The position numbers and the translations under genes are program-made. Below are positions 51,866-59,165 of a stretch of DNA of 64,000 bases, piece after piece. Numbering within the stretch: the stretch's first letter is position 1; every line of letters starts with the position of its first letter. Source of the DNA: Ferdinandcohnia sp036965045 (lineage in GTDB: Bacteria; Bacillota; Bacilli; Bacillales; Bacillaceae_L); the NCBI RefSeq assembly GCF_036965045.1, contig NZ_JBALOV010000053.1, positions 1 to 64,000 on the forward strand. Reading direction: 5' to 3'. Below the pieces are notes generated by a model. That model was not told the DNA's origin, did not search any database, and worked only from the letters and a program-made list of their open reading frames with translations.

Positions 51866-52588
51866 CTATTTAACTAATGATAGAAAGTCATATGGAAGAA
51901 GGATTTGTTCATCATTTTTTTGATAGAGCTCTTCCGCTTTCGCTGATTCCTTTAGTTTGTTCATTTCTTGCTGAAGCTTTTCCATTTTTTTATCGAGTTG
52001 GGCTGCTGTAACAGCTGCTTCTTTCAGTTCATCCTTCATATGCTGCGGAACTTCTTTATTATATTTATAGTAAATTTTGTGCTCCAAACTCGCCCAGAAA
52101 TCCATGGCGATGGTTCGAATTTGAACTTCAACACAGACATGGTCCTCGCGGTCTGACATAAAAACAGGGATTTGGACAATTAAGTGCAAGCTTCGATACC
52201 CGTTTGGCTTCGGATTTTTAATATAATCCTTACATTCAATAACCGTAACATCCTTTTGTTGTTGCAGCATTTCACTAATTTTATAAATATCTGAAATATA
52301 CGAGCATGTAATCCGTATTCCTGCGATATCACGGATATTTTCTTTAATTGACTCTATTGAATAGTCATATCCTTTGCGGTCGACTTTATTTAAAATACTT
52401 TCTGGTGACTTTAATCGAGATGAAACATGCTCGATGGGATTGTAATCATGGATATACTTAAATTCCTGCTTTAAAATATTGATTTTCGTCATCATTTCTT
52501 CAAGTGCAAACTTATACGACATCATAAATCGCAGCAGTTCTACCTTCATATCCTTAAACTGATCAATTCTAATACCTACAGACATCAT
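51866..52588 (-). CDS. relP: Small alarmone synthetase (RelP/SasA type)
   Basis: 240 residues with a single RelA/SpoT synthetase domain and no hydrolase domain. Motifs: HVSSRLKSPESILNKVDRKG (GTP/ATP binding), IRDIAGIRITCSYISDIY, YIKNPKPNGYRSLHLIV and EVQIRTIAMDFWASLEHKIYYKY. By memory of the sequences it is much closer to B. subtilis YwaC (SasA/RelP) than to YjbM (RelQ). A charged coiled-coil-like tail (QLDKKMEKLQQEMNKLKESAKAEEL) is longer than in YwaC. It makes (p)ppGpp under cell-wall stress in relatives. The second ATG (52585) has slightly better spacing from GGAG. Hairpins upstream could affect expression. Confidence 0.92.
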   Translation of the reverse strand: MMSVGIRIDQFKDMKVELLRFMMSYKFALEEMMTKINILKQEFKYIHDYNPIEHVSSRLKSPESILNKVDRKGYDYSIESIKENIRDIAGIRITCSYISDIYKISEMLQQQKDVTVIECKDYIKNPKPNGYRSLHLIVQIPVFMSDREDHVCVEVQIRTIAMDFWASLEHKIYYKYNKEVPQHMKDELKEAAVTAAQLDKKMEKLQQEMNKLKESAKAEELYQKNDEQILLPYDFLSLVK

Positions 52589-52617
52589 ACGTCTCCTTTT
52601 TTACTGTGAAGTCAAAT

Positions 52618-52708
52618 GCGCCTTGGCGTATTTGCGCCCAGATTTTTTAGGCCCACACGATGTGGGTCACAAAGACGTTGCCACAGGAAGTGGCGTTTTT
52701 AGTCTTTG
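52618..52708. repeat. Cluster of three hairpins upstream of relP
   Basis: Successive inverted repeats: GCGCC/GGCG at 52618-52639, CCCACA-cga-TGTGGG at 52652-52666, and CAAAGAC-gtt-GCCAC/GTGGC-gttttta-GTCTTTG at 52670-52708. They lie 30-120 bp upstream of the relP start. I have the impression that this block is a common intergenic repeat in Bacillaceae; it could act as leader structure or terminator. Confidence 0.65.
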
Positions 52709-52760
52709 AACCTATGCTCGAAAACTTTCCTTTGAAAATCGCATGTCTACGCCGGAGGCT

Positions 52761-52861
52761 TAACTTTATTCAAACGATGTTATACCAACAACTGAATTGT
52801 AAATTTATTTCACCTTGATACTAGCCTATATAAAAATGTTGTAGTTATTTGAATAAAGTTA
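52761..52861. mobile_element. MITE-like element with 14-bp perfect terminal inverted repeats
   Basis: TAACTTTATTCAAA at 52761-52774 and its exact reverse complement at 52848-52861 enclose 73 AT-rich bases with no coding content; the whole is 101 bp. An additional inner CAACA/TGTTG pairing is visible. No clear target duplication flanks it. Confidence 0.5.
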
Positions 52862-52966
52862 TCGGTTTCTTGATGATTGAAGCTTTGACACCTAACTTTT
52901 GTAGCCTCACTACAAGCTTTCGTAGTTTATGTTTGTCTAGTTCATTTTTCGATTCCACTTTTAACA

Positions 52967-53041
52967 TGACATCGTGTCACCTCACTACTTAAATTTTAGA
53001 TGACACGATGTCACAAGTCAAATAAAAGTGACACATTGTCA
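52967..53041. promoter_or_regulatory. Three TGACA-N3-TGTCA palindromes
   Basis: Copies at 52967-52979 (spacer TCG), 53001-53013 (CGA) and 53029-53041 (CAT), centres 34 and 28 bp apart. The first two are also exact reverse complements of each other. They look like operators, but no gene start is near. Confidence 0.55.
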
Positions 53042-53184
53042 TATTTTGTTCACACAAAAAGCCTTCCTCATTTTTGAGAAATGCATAATGGTTATAAAGC
53101 TGTACTAAATGGCTTCTTGATTCCTAATCTTGTCGTTGTGTTTGGACACTAAACCGATAGTACCTACTTGAACTGTCCGAAATA

Positions 53185-53490
53185 GACTTGGATTTTGACT
53201 CGCTTCCCTCATTTTTTTCAAGGGCCTGTCAAAATCAAACCTTGATGTGGATTCACTTCGCTCATTTCTTCCGGGACCTNNNNNNNNNNNNNNNNNNNNN
53301 NNNNNNNNNNNNNNNNNNNNNNNNNNNNNNNNNNNNNNNNNNNNNNNNNNNNNNNNNNNNNNNNNNNNNNNNNNNNNNNNNNNNNNNNNNNNNNNNNNNN
53401 NNNNNNNNNNNNNNNNNNNNNNNNNNNNNNNNNNNNNNNNNNNNNNNNNNNNNNNNNNNTTCCCTCATTTCTTCCGGGTCCTGTCAAAAT
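53185..53490. repeat. 53-bp tandem repeat interrupted by N gap
   Basis: The segment CTTG..GA.T..CTTCnCTCATTT occurs with CTCATTT at 53208, 53261 and, after 180 Ns (53280-53459), at 53464. CCTGTCAAAATC occurs on both sides of the gap (53225 and 53480). The repeat probably caused the assembly gap. Open frames crossing it are not credible genes. Confidence 0.65.
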
Positions 53491-53558
53491 CAACTCTATT
53501 CCAATTCAATCTCCCTCAGATCAACATTAAATTCCACAAAACATCGAAACAAAAGTTT

Positions 53559-53593
53559 AAAACGCACAGTTCCCCTCTACACTGTGCGTTTTC
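53559..53593 (-). terminator. Hairpin, probable terminator of the MFS gene
   Basis: AACGCACAGT/ACTGTGCGTT with T-rich sequence after it on the minus strand, 84 bp past the MFS stop. Confidence 0.65.
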
Positions 53594-53676
53594 TAATGAG
53601 ATTCATTTATATTCCGACTACAAAAAATATGCGGTACCATGAATTGTCACTTTACATTACGAGCACATTCATTCTT

Positions 53677-54978
53677 TTATAAAGCCGTACTTGCTTTTTC
53701 CACAACCGATTTCTTCTCATCTATTTCTGGATGTGCTTTTCGCATGACGCTTGGTCTTGCGAGAATGAGAGTAACGCCAATTAATGCAACAGCCGATGTA
53801 ATAAGAATGTATTGACCTGGCAGGACATCATACAAATAGCCGAAAATAATCATACCAAGAGGCATTAAGGCAACTGCCATTGATTCCAATATGGAAAACA
53901 CGCGACCTTTGAAGTCATCATCAATCATTTTTTGCATCATCACTTGAATTGGTGTATTGACAACAATGATCATGCTACCGAAAGTAAACATTAATACAAA
54001 ATAGTAAGCAAACACTGACCAGTAAGATAATGAAATCATTAATGGGATCGCCATCGCTCCCATGATAACGCCTAACCCAATAATTCCGCGCTTAGACACA
54101 AGGAATGGAAACTTCACTTCTTTTCGAATCGAGAAGTAAATCGAGAATACCAGCATTCCTACTGCAAAAGCACCTTGTGTAAATCCAAAATGTTGGGAAG
54201 CTAGCTTTAATTTTTCAATTAAGATAAATGAGTATCCGACCTCAAATGCACCAAATAAGAAGTTGATGATTAAGGAAATCCAAATCATGATCATCAGAAC
54301 CTGTTTCGTTTTCAGATAACGGATTCCAGCTTTCATGCTTTGCCACATGGTTTCTTTTTGATCCTGTTCATCTTTAGCCTTCCGTTTTGAGAACAAATTG
54401 AAGTTCATTGTTGATTCAAGGATAACGGCAAGCACGGAAGCCACAATATACATTTCCAAGAATACTTCCATAGATACAGTCCCATATAAAAGTCCACCTA
54501 CTGCTGGACTACCGATTGCTGCAAATGACATTGAAATTTGATTAAGAGACATTGCACGTTGGATACGGTCCTCATCAACTAAGCCTGTAACCGATGAAGT
54601 AAAAGTTACTCCTGTGAAGGAAGTTGCAATTGATAATACAACCGTTGTCGTGTAAATCGCAAACAAGGAGAGACCATAGGTCATACTGACAAGAAGCAAC
54701 CCAATGATTGCTAACGTCGTTACAAGCTGTGAAATAATGACGATTTTTTTCCGAGAAAATTTGTCAGCTGCATACCCAGCAAGCGGAGCAACAAGTGCCC
54801 TTGGCAATAGATTACAAATCAGATTTGTCGCAAAGCTTGTTGCAGAACCTGTTAATTGAAGTATATAAAAACTAATGGCAAATGCGTATACTTGTGCGCC
54901 GAATGAGGAAATGATTTTACTGATTGTAAAGGTAAATAAATGATACGTAGCTCGTTTAAGCTTTTGTTCTTCATTCAT
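53677..54978 (-). CDS. MFS transporter (MefA/enterobactin-exporter-like)
   Basis: 433 residues from the ATG at 54978 (GGAGG seven bases upstream); the longer frame to 55053 is not supported. Twelve membrane segments; the loop between segments 2 and 3 has GYAADKFSRKKIVII, the MFS signature GxxxDRxGRKK in the form common to macrolide-efflux-like proteins. GAFEVGYSFILIEKLKL and VNTPIQVMMQKMIDDDFKGRVFSI are typical of that group. It probably exports a small molecule by proton antiport. Two palindromic operators lie just upstream. Confidence 0.9.
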   Translation of the reverse strand: MNEEQKLKRATYHLFTFTISKIISSFGAQVYAFAISFYILQLTGSATSFATNLICNLLPRALVAPLAGYAADKFSRKKIVIISQLVTTLAIIGLLLVSMTYGLSLFAIYTTTVVLSIATSFTGVTFTSSVTGLVDEDRIQRAMSLNQISMSFAAIGSPAVGGLLYGTVSMEVFLEMYIVASVLAVILESTMNFNLFSKRKAKDEQDQKETMWQSMKAGIRYLKTKQVLMIMIWISLIINFLFGAFEVGYSFILIEKLKLASQHFGFTQGAFAVGMLVFSIYFSIRKEVKFPFLVSKRGIIGLGVIMGAMAIPLMISLSYWSVFAYYFVLMFTFGSMIIVVNTPIQVMMQKMIDDDFKGRVFSILESMAVALMPLGMIIFGYLYDVLPGQYILITSAVALIGVTLILARPSVMRKAHPEIDEKKSVVEKASTAL

Positions 54979-55002
54979 GAAAATTCCTCCAATAACGGAA
55001 AA

Positions 55003-55019
55003 GTTTAATTTGATTAAAC
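55003..55019. promoter_or_regulatory. Palindromic operator GTTTAAT-N3-ATTAAAC, proximal
   Basis: GTTTAATTTGATTAAAC, 25 bp upstream of the MFS start codon, overlapping its leader. Confidence 0.65.
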
Positions 55020-55056
55020 AAATCATATCATCATTATACTTTCTTTTCAACAAAAA

Positions 55057-55073
55057 GTTTAATATAATTAAAC
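55057..55073. promoter_or_regulatory. Palindromic operator GTTTAAT-N3-ATTAAAC, distal
   Basis: GTTTAATATAATTAAAC; its centre is 54 bp from the proximal copy, close to five helical turns. Confidence 0.65.
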
Positions 55074-55085
55074 AAAAAAACAGAA

Positions 55086-55207
55086 AAGCGGCAGGTGCTA
55101 GGCTTTAGGCGACAAGCATAAGACAAGCGCTGACAGAAGGTGCAATTTACCTTCCGAAGCGATTGGCTTATGACCTAGAGCCGATGGCGCCTGGAGCTGG
55201 ACAATAC
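55086..55207. repeat. Long palindromic intergenic repeat (REP/MITE-like)
   Basis: Imperfect palindrome: CATAAGaCAAGCGCT pairs with AGCGATTGGCTTATG around AGAAGGT..ACCTTC, flanked by GGCAGGTGCTAGGC and GCCTGGAGCTGG. It is more GC-rich than its surroundings. The sequence type looks familiar from Bacillus intergenic regions. It separates the MFS operators from the XRE/TPR gene. Confidence 0.6.
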
Positions 55208-55235
55208 TAAAAAATAGGGAGAGTGCCTATGTCTC

Positions 55236-56477
55236 ATGCTTGGTGAGCGCATCCGTAAATTACGCAAACAAAAGAAATTAACACTAGAAGAGCTTGCAGG
55301 AACAAAACTAACAAAGGGCATGCTCAGCCTTATTGAAAACAATAAAGCAAATCCATCAATGGAGAGCTTAACCTATATTGCGGAACGACTTGAGATCGAG
55401 TTATCGCAGCTTTTGAATGAGGTTAATTTTGATGAATTACAAGATATATTGGATCAAGCAGAAAAAATATTCGTACTTGAACATGAAAAAAACCTTGATA
55501 AATACCAAAAGCTTATAACACTAATTGAACCGTTTGTTTCACAATTAAACCAGGGATATGTAGCCGCAAGATTATTGGAGCTATACGGATATAGTCTTTA
55601 TTGGGAAAAGCAGGGGGATTGGAAACAACCACTTGAGCAAGCAGCACACCTATATGACCAAATGAATGTCACGACCAAAAGGACCAGTATCGCTGTCTTT
55701 CGGGGGCTTGTTTACTTCTTGGACTATAAATATGAAGAAGCACTAACTACAATACTCCATGAACGAAAGGAAATAGAAAACAAACACGTTTTTATCGACC
55801 CTGTTTCAAGATTGGACCTAGATTATCAAGAGGCCATTCTTTATTTTGCTGTAGGTGATATTGAATCGGCCAAGCGTGTCATGGAAGATGCAATTTCCTT
55901 TTCACAAAAAAATAAAATATTTTATTTAATTGATGATTTATACAGACTTGCCGCAGCCTACTCCATGATGGCCAATGACCTAGAATTACATGAATATTAT
56001 TTAACCAAATTAAAGCAGTATGCTGAATTTTCAGACGATAAAATGTCCAAGATTTCATCGCAGCTTTTTTACATTGAATCACTTAATTCCGTTAAGCATG
56101 ATTACAGTGAAGCCCTTAAAATCGTGGATCAATTTTTAGCGAGTCCGGAATTTCAGCAACAACAATTGAAGGAGTGGTTTTATCTAGAAAAAGGAAAGGC
56201 ATTACGAGGACTTGGTCGATATCAAGAAGCCATTGACTATTTTAATCAAGTTGAGGTTCCCGATTATCATCGTCATCCATTCGACCTATCGCAATTTTAT
56301 TTAAAAGAAACGCATAAGGCGCAATGTCTTGTCGAACTAGGAAACCTCAATGAGGCACTAAAAGCAGCGAAAAAAGCAGTTGACCTATTTGATGCTCTGC
56401 CTGATTCTCCTTATAAAAAATTAAGTGAAGAAACGTATCATAAAATTATGGCTTTAAACGGTGAAACTCATGATTGA
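55236..56477 (+). CDS. XRE-family regulator with TPR domain (NprR/RNPP-like)
   Basis: 413 residues. An N-terminal XRE helix-turn-helix (ERIRKLRKQKKLTLEELAG, GMLSLIENNKANPSMESL) over 1-65, then about eight TPR-like helical hairpins to the end (GRYQEAIDYFNQVEVP, GNLNEALKAAKKAVDLF). Length and layout match NprR/PlcR/Rap-type peptide-sensing regulators. No propeptide gene follows: the TatD gene overlaps its 3' end by 8 bp. The GGGAGAG site is 11 bases from this ATG and fits better a five-codon upstream ORF at 55229 (MSHAW). It is divergent from the MFS gene and may bind the GTTTAAT palindromes. Confidence 0.88.
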   Translation: MLGERIRKLRKQKKLTLEELAGTKLTKGMLSLIENNKANPSMESLTYIAERLEIELSQLLNEVNFDELQDILDQAEKIFVLEHEKNLDKYQKLITLIEPFVSQLNQGYVAARLLELYGYSLYWEKQGDWKQPLEQAAHLYDQMNVTTKRTSIAVFRGLVYFLDYKYEEALTTILHERKEIENKHVFIDPVSRLDLDYQEAILYFAVGDIESAKRVMEDAISFSQKNKIFYLIDDLYRLAAAYSMMANDLELHEYYLTKLKQYAEFSDDKMSKISSQLFYIESLNSVKHDYSEALKIVDQFLASPEFQQQQLKEWFYLEKGKALRGLGRYQEAIDYFNQVEVPDYHRHPFDLSQFYLKETHKAQCLVELGNLNEALKAAKKAVDLFDALPDSPYKKLSEETYHKIMALNGETHD

Positions 56478-57234
56478 TGCTCATATTCATCTTGAGCAAT
56501 ATGAAGCTAAAAAGCTTCCAGCCCAAATCGAAAATTGGCAAGAAGCTGGGGTTAAGGGAGTCATTGCCGTTTCCAATGATCTTCCCTCCTCCTACCGGAC
56601 GCTTGAACTACAAGGGAAATTTCCGAACTTTGTCCATGCTGCTGTTGGATTTCATCCTGAACAACCACTACCATTGGAACAGGATTTTGTTGAATGGGAG
56701 CGATTAGTACAGATTGAAAGGAAAAAGATTGTAGCAATTGGTGAAATTGGTCTACCTCATTACAATCTTGAAAAGCTTCCAGTTTCCCTAGAGCACTATA
56801 GTGATTTATTAACCCGTTGCCTTGAGGTTGCTGCTTTGCACCAGCTACCTGTTGCACTCCACGCTGTTCATGATAAGGCAGAAATGGTATTTGACCATTT
56901 GCAGGACAAACAAATAACTGAAGCCCATTTTCATTGGCTAAAGGCACCTGAAGATGTGATAAACAAAATTGTTAAAGCTGGCTATTTTATTTCTGTTACA
57001 CCTGAAGTTTGCTACCGTTCCCGTGATCAAATGCTAGCGAAACAAGTTCCGCTTTCCCAACTTTTAATCGAAACCGATGGGCCATGGCCATATGAGGGAG
57101 AGTTTAAAAACCAATCAACCTCACCCTTATTTTTACGCAGTATAGTGAGTCAACTTGCTACTTTATTTAGCCAAGATATTCAAGAGTTGAAAGAACAACT
57201 CATGTTAAATTCAATTCATTGTTACAGGAAATAA
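56470..57234 (+). CDS. TatD family metal-dependent hydrolase
   Basis: 254 residues from the ATG at 56470 (GGTGAAA upstream; a GTG three codons earlier is possible). Metal-binding residues of TatD: DAHIHLEQ at the N-terminus, the glutamate of AIGEIGLPH, HAVHDKAE, AHFHWLKAPED and ETDGPWPYEG. Relatives are magnesium-dependent 3'-5' DNases or D-aminoacyl-tRNA-processing proteins. The 8-bp overlap with the XRE/TPR regulator implies translational coupling, an unusual partner for a TatD protein. Confidence 0.88.
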   Translation: MIDAHIHLEQYEAKKLPAQIENWQEAGVKGVIAVSNDLPSSYRTLELQGKFPNFVHAAVGFHPEQPLPLEQDFVEWERLVQIERKKIVAIGEIGLPHYNLEKLPVSLEHYSDLLTRCLEVAALHQLPVALHAVHDKAEMVFDHLQDKQITEAHFHWLKAPEDVINKIVKAGYFISVTPEVCYRSRDQMLAKQVPLSQLLIETDGPWPYEGEFKNQSTSPLFLRSIVSQLATLFSQDIQELKEQLMLNSIHCYRK

Positions 57235-57291
57235 AAAGTACTTTAACATGAACCAGATTTTTTGATATCATACCTAAAGAAACAGCATTAA

Positions 57292-58215
57292 ATGAAACAG
57301 GTGAAGAAATTGGATTATCAAGTGTTACTTTATTACAAATACATCGAAATCGATGACCCACAGGCTTTTAGAGATACGCATTTTGAAGTTTGTACAGAGC
57401 TTGGATTAAAAGGTCGAATCCTTGTCGCAACAGAAGGAATCAACGGTACGGTTTCAGGTACTGTTGAGCAAACAGAAAAATACATGGAATATATGTTAAA
57501 TGACTCTCGTTTTTCTGACATGGTATTTAAAATTGAAAAAAGCGAAGGCCATGCTTTTAAGAAACTAAAAGTAAAGGTCAAACCAGAGATTGTGAATTTA
57601 AATCTTGAAGAAGACTTAAATCCTAATGAAATCACTGGAAAGCATCTTCCTCCAAAGGAATTTCTTGAAACGATGCAAAATGAGGATGTCATCATCCTTG
57701 ATGCACGTAATACGTACGAATACGATCTTGGTCATTTTAGAGGAGCAATTCGCCCTGATATTGAAACTTTCCGTGAACTGCCAAAATGGGTAGAGGAAAA
57801 TTTAAGTGAGCACAAGGATAAGAAAATTTTAACTTATTGTACAGGCGGCATTCGTTGTGAAAAATTTTCTGGTTTCCTTGTGAAAGAAGGATTCAAGGAT
57901 GTTTCTCAGCTTGAAGGCGGCATCATCACTTACGGTTATGACCCCGAGGCAAAGGGTGCGCTTTGGGACGGAAAATGTTATGTGTTTGACGAACGTATTT
58001 CTGTACCTGTTAATCGAACCGGTGAGGAAACAGTGGTTGGGAAATGTTTTCACTGTGGAAAGCCGGAGGAACGCTATGTGAAATGCGGAAACCCCGAGTG
58101 CAACAAACATCTTCTCCTATGTGAAGACTGTGAGCATGAGCATTACAGATCCTGCAGCCAAGAATGCAAGGACCACCCTCACAATCGTTATGTAAAAGAA
58201 AATCAATTGGTGTAA
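57292..58215 (+). CDS. trhO: tRNA uridine(34) hydroxylase TrhO (rhodanese-domain protein)
   Basis: 307 residues from the first ATG. An N-terminal acylphosphatase-like domain (ATEGINGTVSGT) precedes a rhodanese domain (ILDARNTYEYDLGHFRGA) with active Cys183 in YCTGGIRCEKF. A C-terminal cysteine-rich region (KCFHCGKPEERYVKCGNPEC...LLCEDC) probably binds zinc. It hydroxylates wobble uridine of tRNA in an oxygen-dependent way in relatives. No ribosome site precedes the ATG at 57292; TTG at 57310 lies after AGGTGAAGAAA and gives the conserved start DYQVLLYYKY, so it may be the true start. A terminator follows directly. Confidence 0.9.
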   Translation: MKQVKKLDYQVLLYYKYIEIDDPQAFRDTHFEVCTELGLKGRILVATEGINGTVSGTVEQTEKYMEYMLNDSRFSDMVFKIEKSEGHAFKKLKVKVKPEIVNLNLEEDLNPNEITGKHLPPKEFLETMQNEDVIILDARNTYEYDLGHFRGAIRPDIETFRELPKWVEENLSEHKDKKILTYCTGGIRCEKFSGFLVKEGFKDVSQLEGGIITYGYDPEAKGALWDGKCYVFDERISVPVNRTGEETVVGKCFHCGKPEERYVKCGNPECNKHLLLCEDCEHEHYRSCSQECKDHPHNRYVKENQLV

Positions 58216-58221
58216 CTTGAT

Positions 58222-58253
58222 AACTGCTCAGCGAATACTGAGCAGTTTTTTTG
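58222..58253 (+). terminator. Intrinsic terminator of trhO
   Basis: ACTGCTCAG-cgaata-CTGAGCAGT followed by a T run. Confidence 0.9.
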
Positions 58254-58257
58254 TTCC

Positions 58258-58911
58258 TTACTTTCCGATCTCCTCTGAGGTAAAAAACACTTTCCCTTGT
58301 TCTTTTTCTTGTGCTGCTTTGTACATCGCTTTTGCAACGGTTTTTCCTTCAACTGCCCGATATTTTCGGAGGGGACCTACGAATAGAAACTTCAAGCCCT
58401 TGAACAATACAGCTGCTAATTCTTCTCCTAGGCGATATTCGTCCCTATTTCCAAGAAGAAGAGAAGGGCGAAAGATAGAAAGAGTGTCGAAGGCTAGTTT
58501 CTGAACATTTTCCTCAAGTTCCCCTTTTATCCTTGGGTAAAATATTTTAGATTGTTTGTCAGCATTCATGGCACTGACCACTAAATAATGTGTTGCACCC
58601 ATCTCCTTCGCAATTCTCCCTATCTCAACTGGATAATCGACATCAATTTTATACATCGCTTCTTGTGTCTTCGCCTTTTTAATCGTTGTTCCTAAACATA
58701 CAAACACATCATCAACCGCAAAATACTGTTTATATTCGTCAAGGCGGTCAAAATCAACGACTACCTCTGTTAATTTTGGATCTTTTATCTCAAGGGGTCT
58801 GCGAACGATGGCATATACTTTTTTATAATTAGAAGAATCTAGTAACAGCTGTAAAAGTTGATTTCCTATTAACCCTGTCGCCCCTGCGATTAATGCTGTT
58901 TTCCGTTCCAC
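58258..58911 (-). CDS. NAD(P)-binding atypical SDR (HTATIP2/YbjT-like)
   Basis: 217 residues. The N-terminal nucleotide-binding motif GATGLIGNQLLQLLL lies at about 10-24, followed by VRRPLEI, VCLGTTIKKAKTQEAMYKIDVDY and HYLVVSAMNADKQSKIFYPRIKGELEE, the last containing the YxxxK-like pair of extended/atypical SDRs. FRPSLLLGNRDEYRLGE is typical of the oxidoreductase-HTATIP2 group. A cofactor-dependent reductase or redox-sensing role is possible; the substrate is unknown. It is monocistronic and convergent with trhO. Confidence 0.85.
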   Translation of the reverse strand: MERKTALIAGATGLIGNQLLQLLLDSSNYKKVYAIVRRPLEIKDPKLTEVVVDFDRLDEYKQYFAVDDVFVCLGTTIKKAKTQEAMYKIDVDYPVEIGRIAKEMGATHYLVVSAMNADKQSKIFYPRIKGELEENVQKLAFDTLSIFRPSLLLGNRDEYRLGEELAAVLFKGLKFLFVGPLRKYRAVEGKTVAKAMYKAAQEKEQGKVFFTSEEIGK

Positions 58912-59089
58912 TTTGCCTACTTCCTTTCATTATAAAAACGGATCTATTTCATCTTAAATATAACGTATTTAAATCATTTATACTTAGTATTATTTACAGA
59001 CATACAACAATGGGTATAAAGCACCATATATATTCAACATTTCCTTCCAAAAATTTCATTTATAGTAAGCAAAGTTCTTGAATCTGTAT

Positions 59090-59114
59090 TATAATAGAAG
59101 TACCTATTGTCGAA
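59090..59114 (+). promoter_or_regulatory. Possible kinase promoter with Spo0A-like box
   Basis: TATAAT at 59090-59095 could be a -10, but no good -35 is visible. ATTGTCGAA at 59106-59114 matches the 0A box TTTGTCGAA at 8 of 9 positions and would lie just downstream of the transcription start. Confidence 0.35.
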
Positions 59115-59165
59115 CTATTTAATATATTGTAAAACTTTATTACTACTTTTGGTCGAAGGTGAGCT

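Noticed and set aside
53188..53682. Open frames on both strands across the second N run
   Set aside because: They consist largely of Ns and tandem repeat, have no ribosome site and no protein-like composition.
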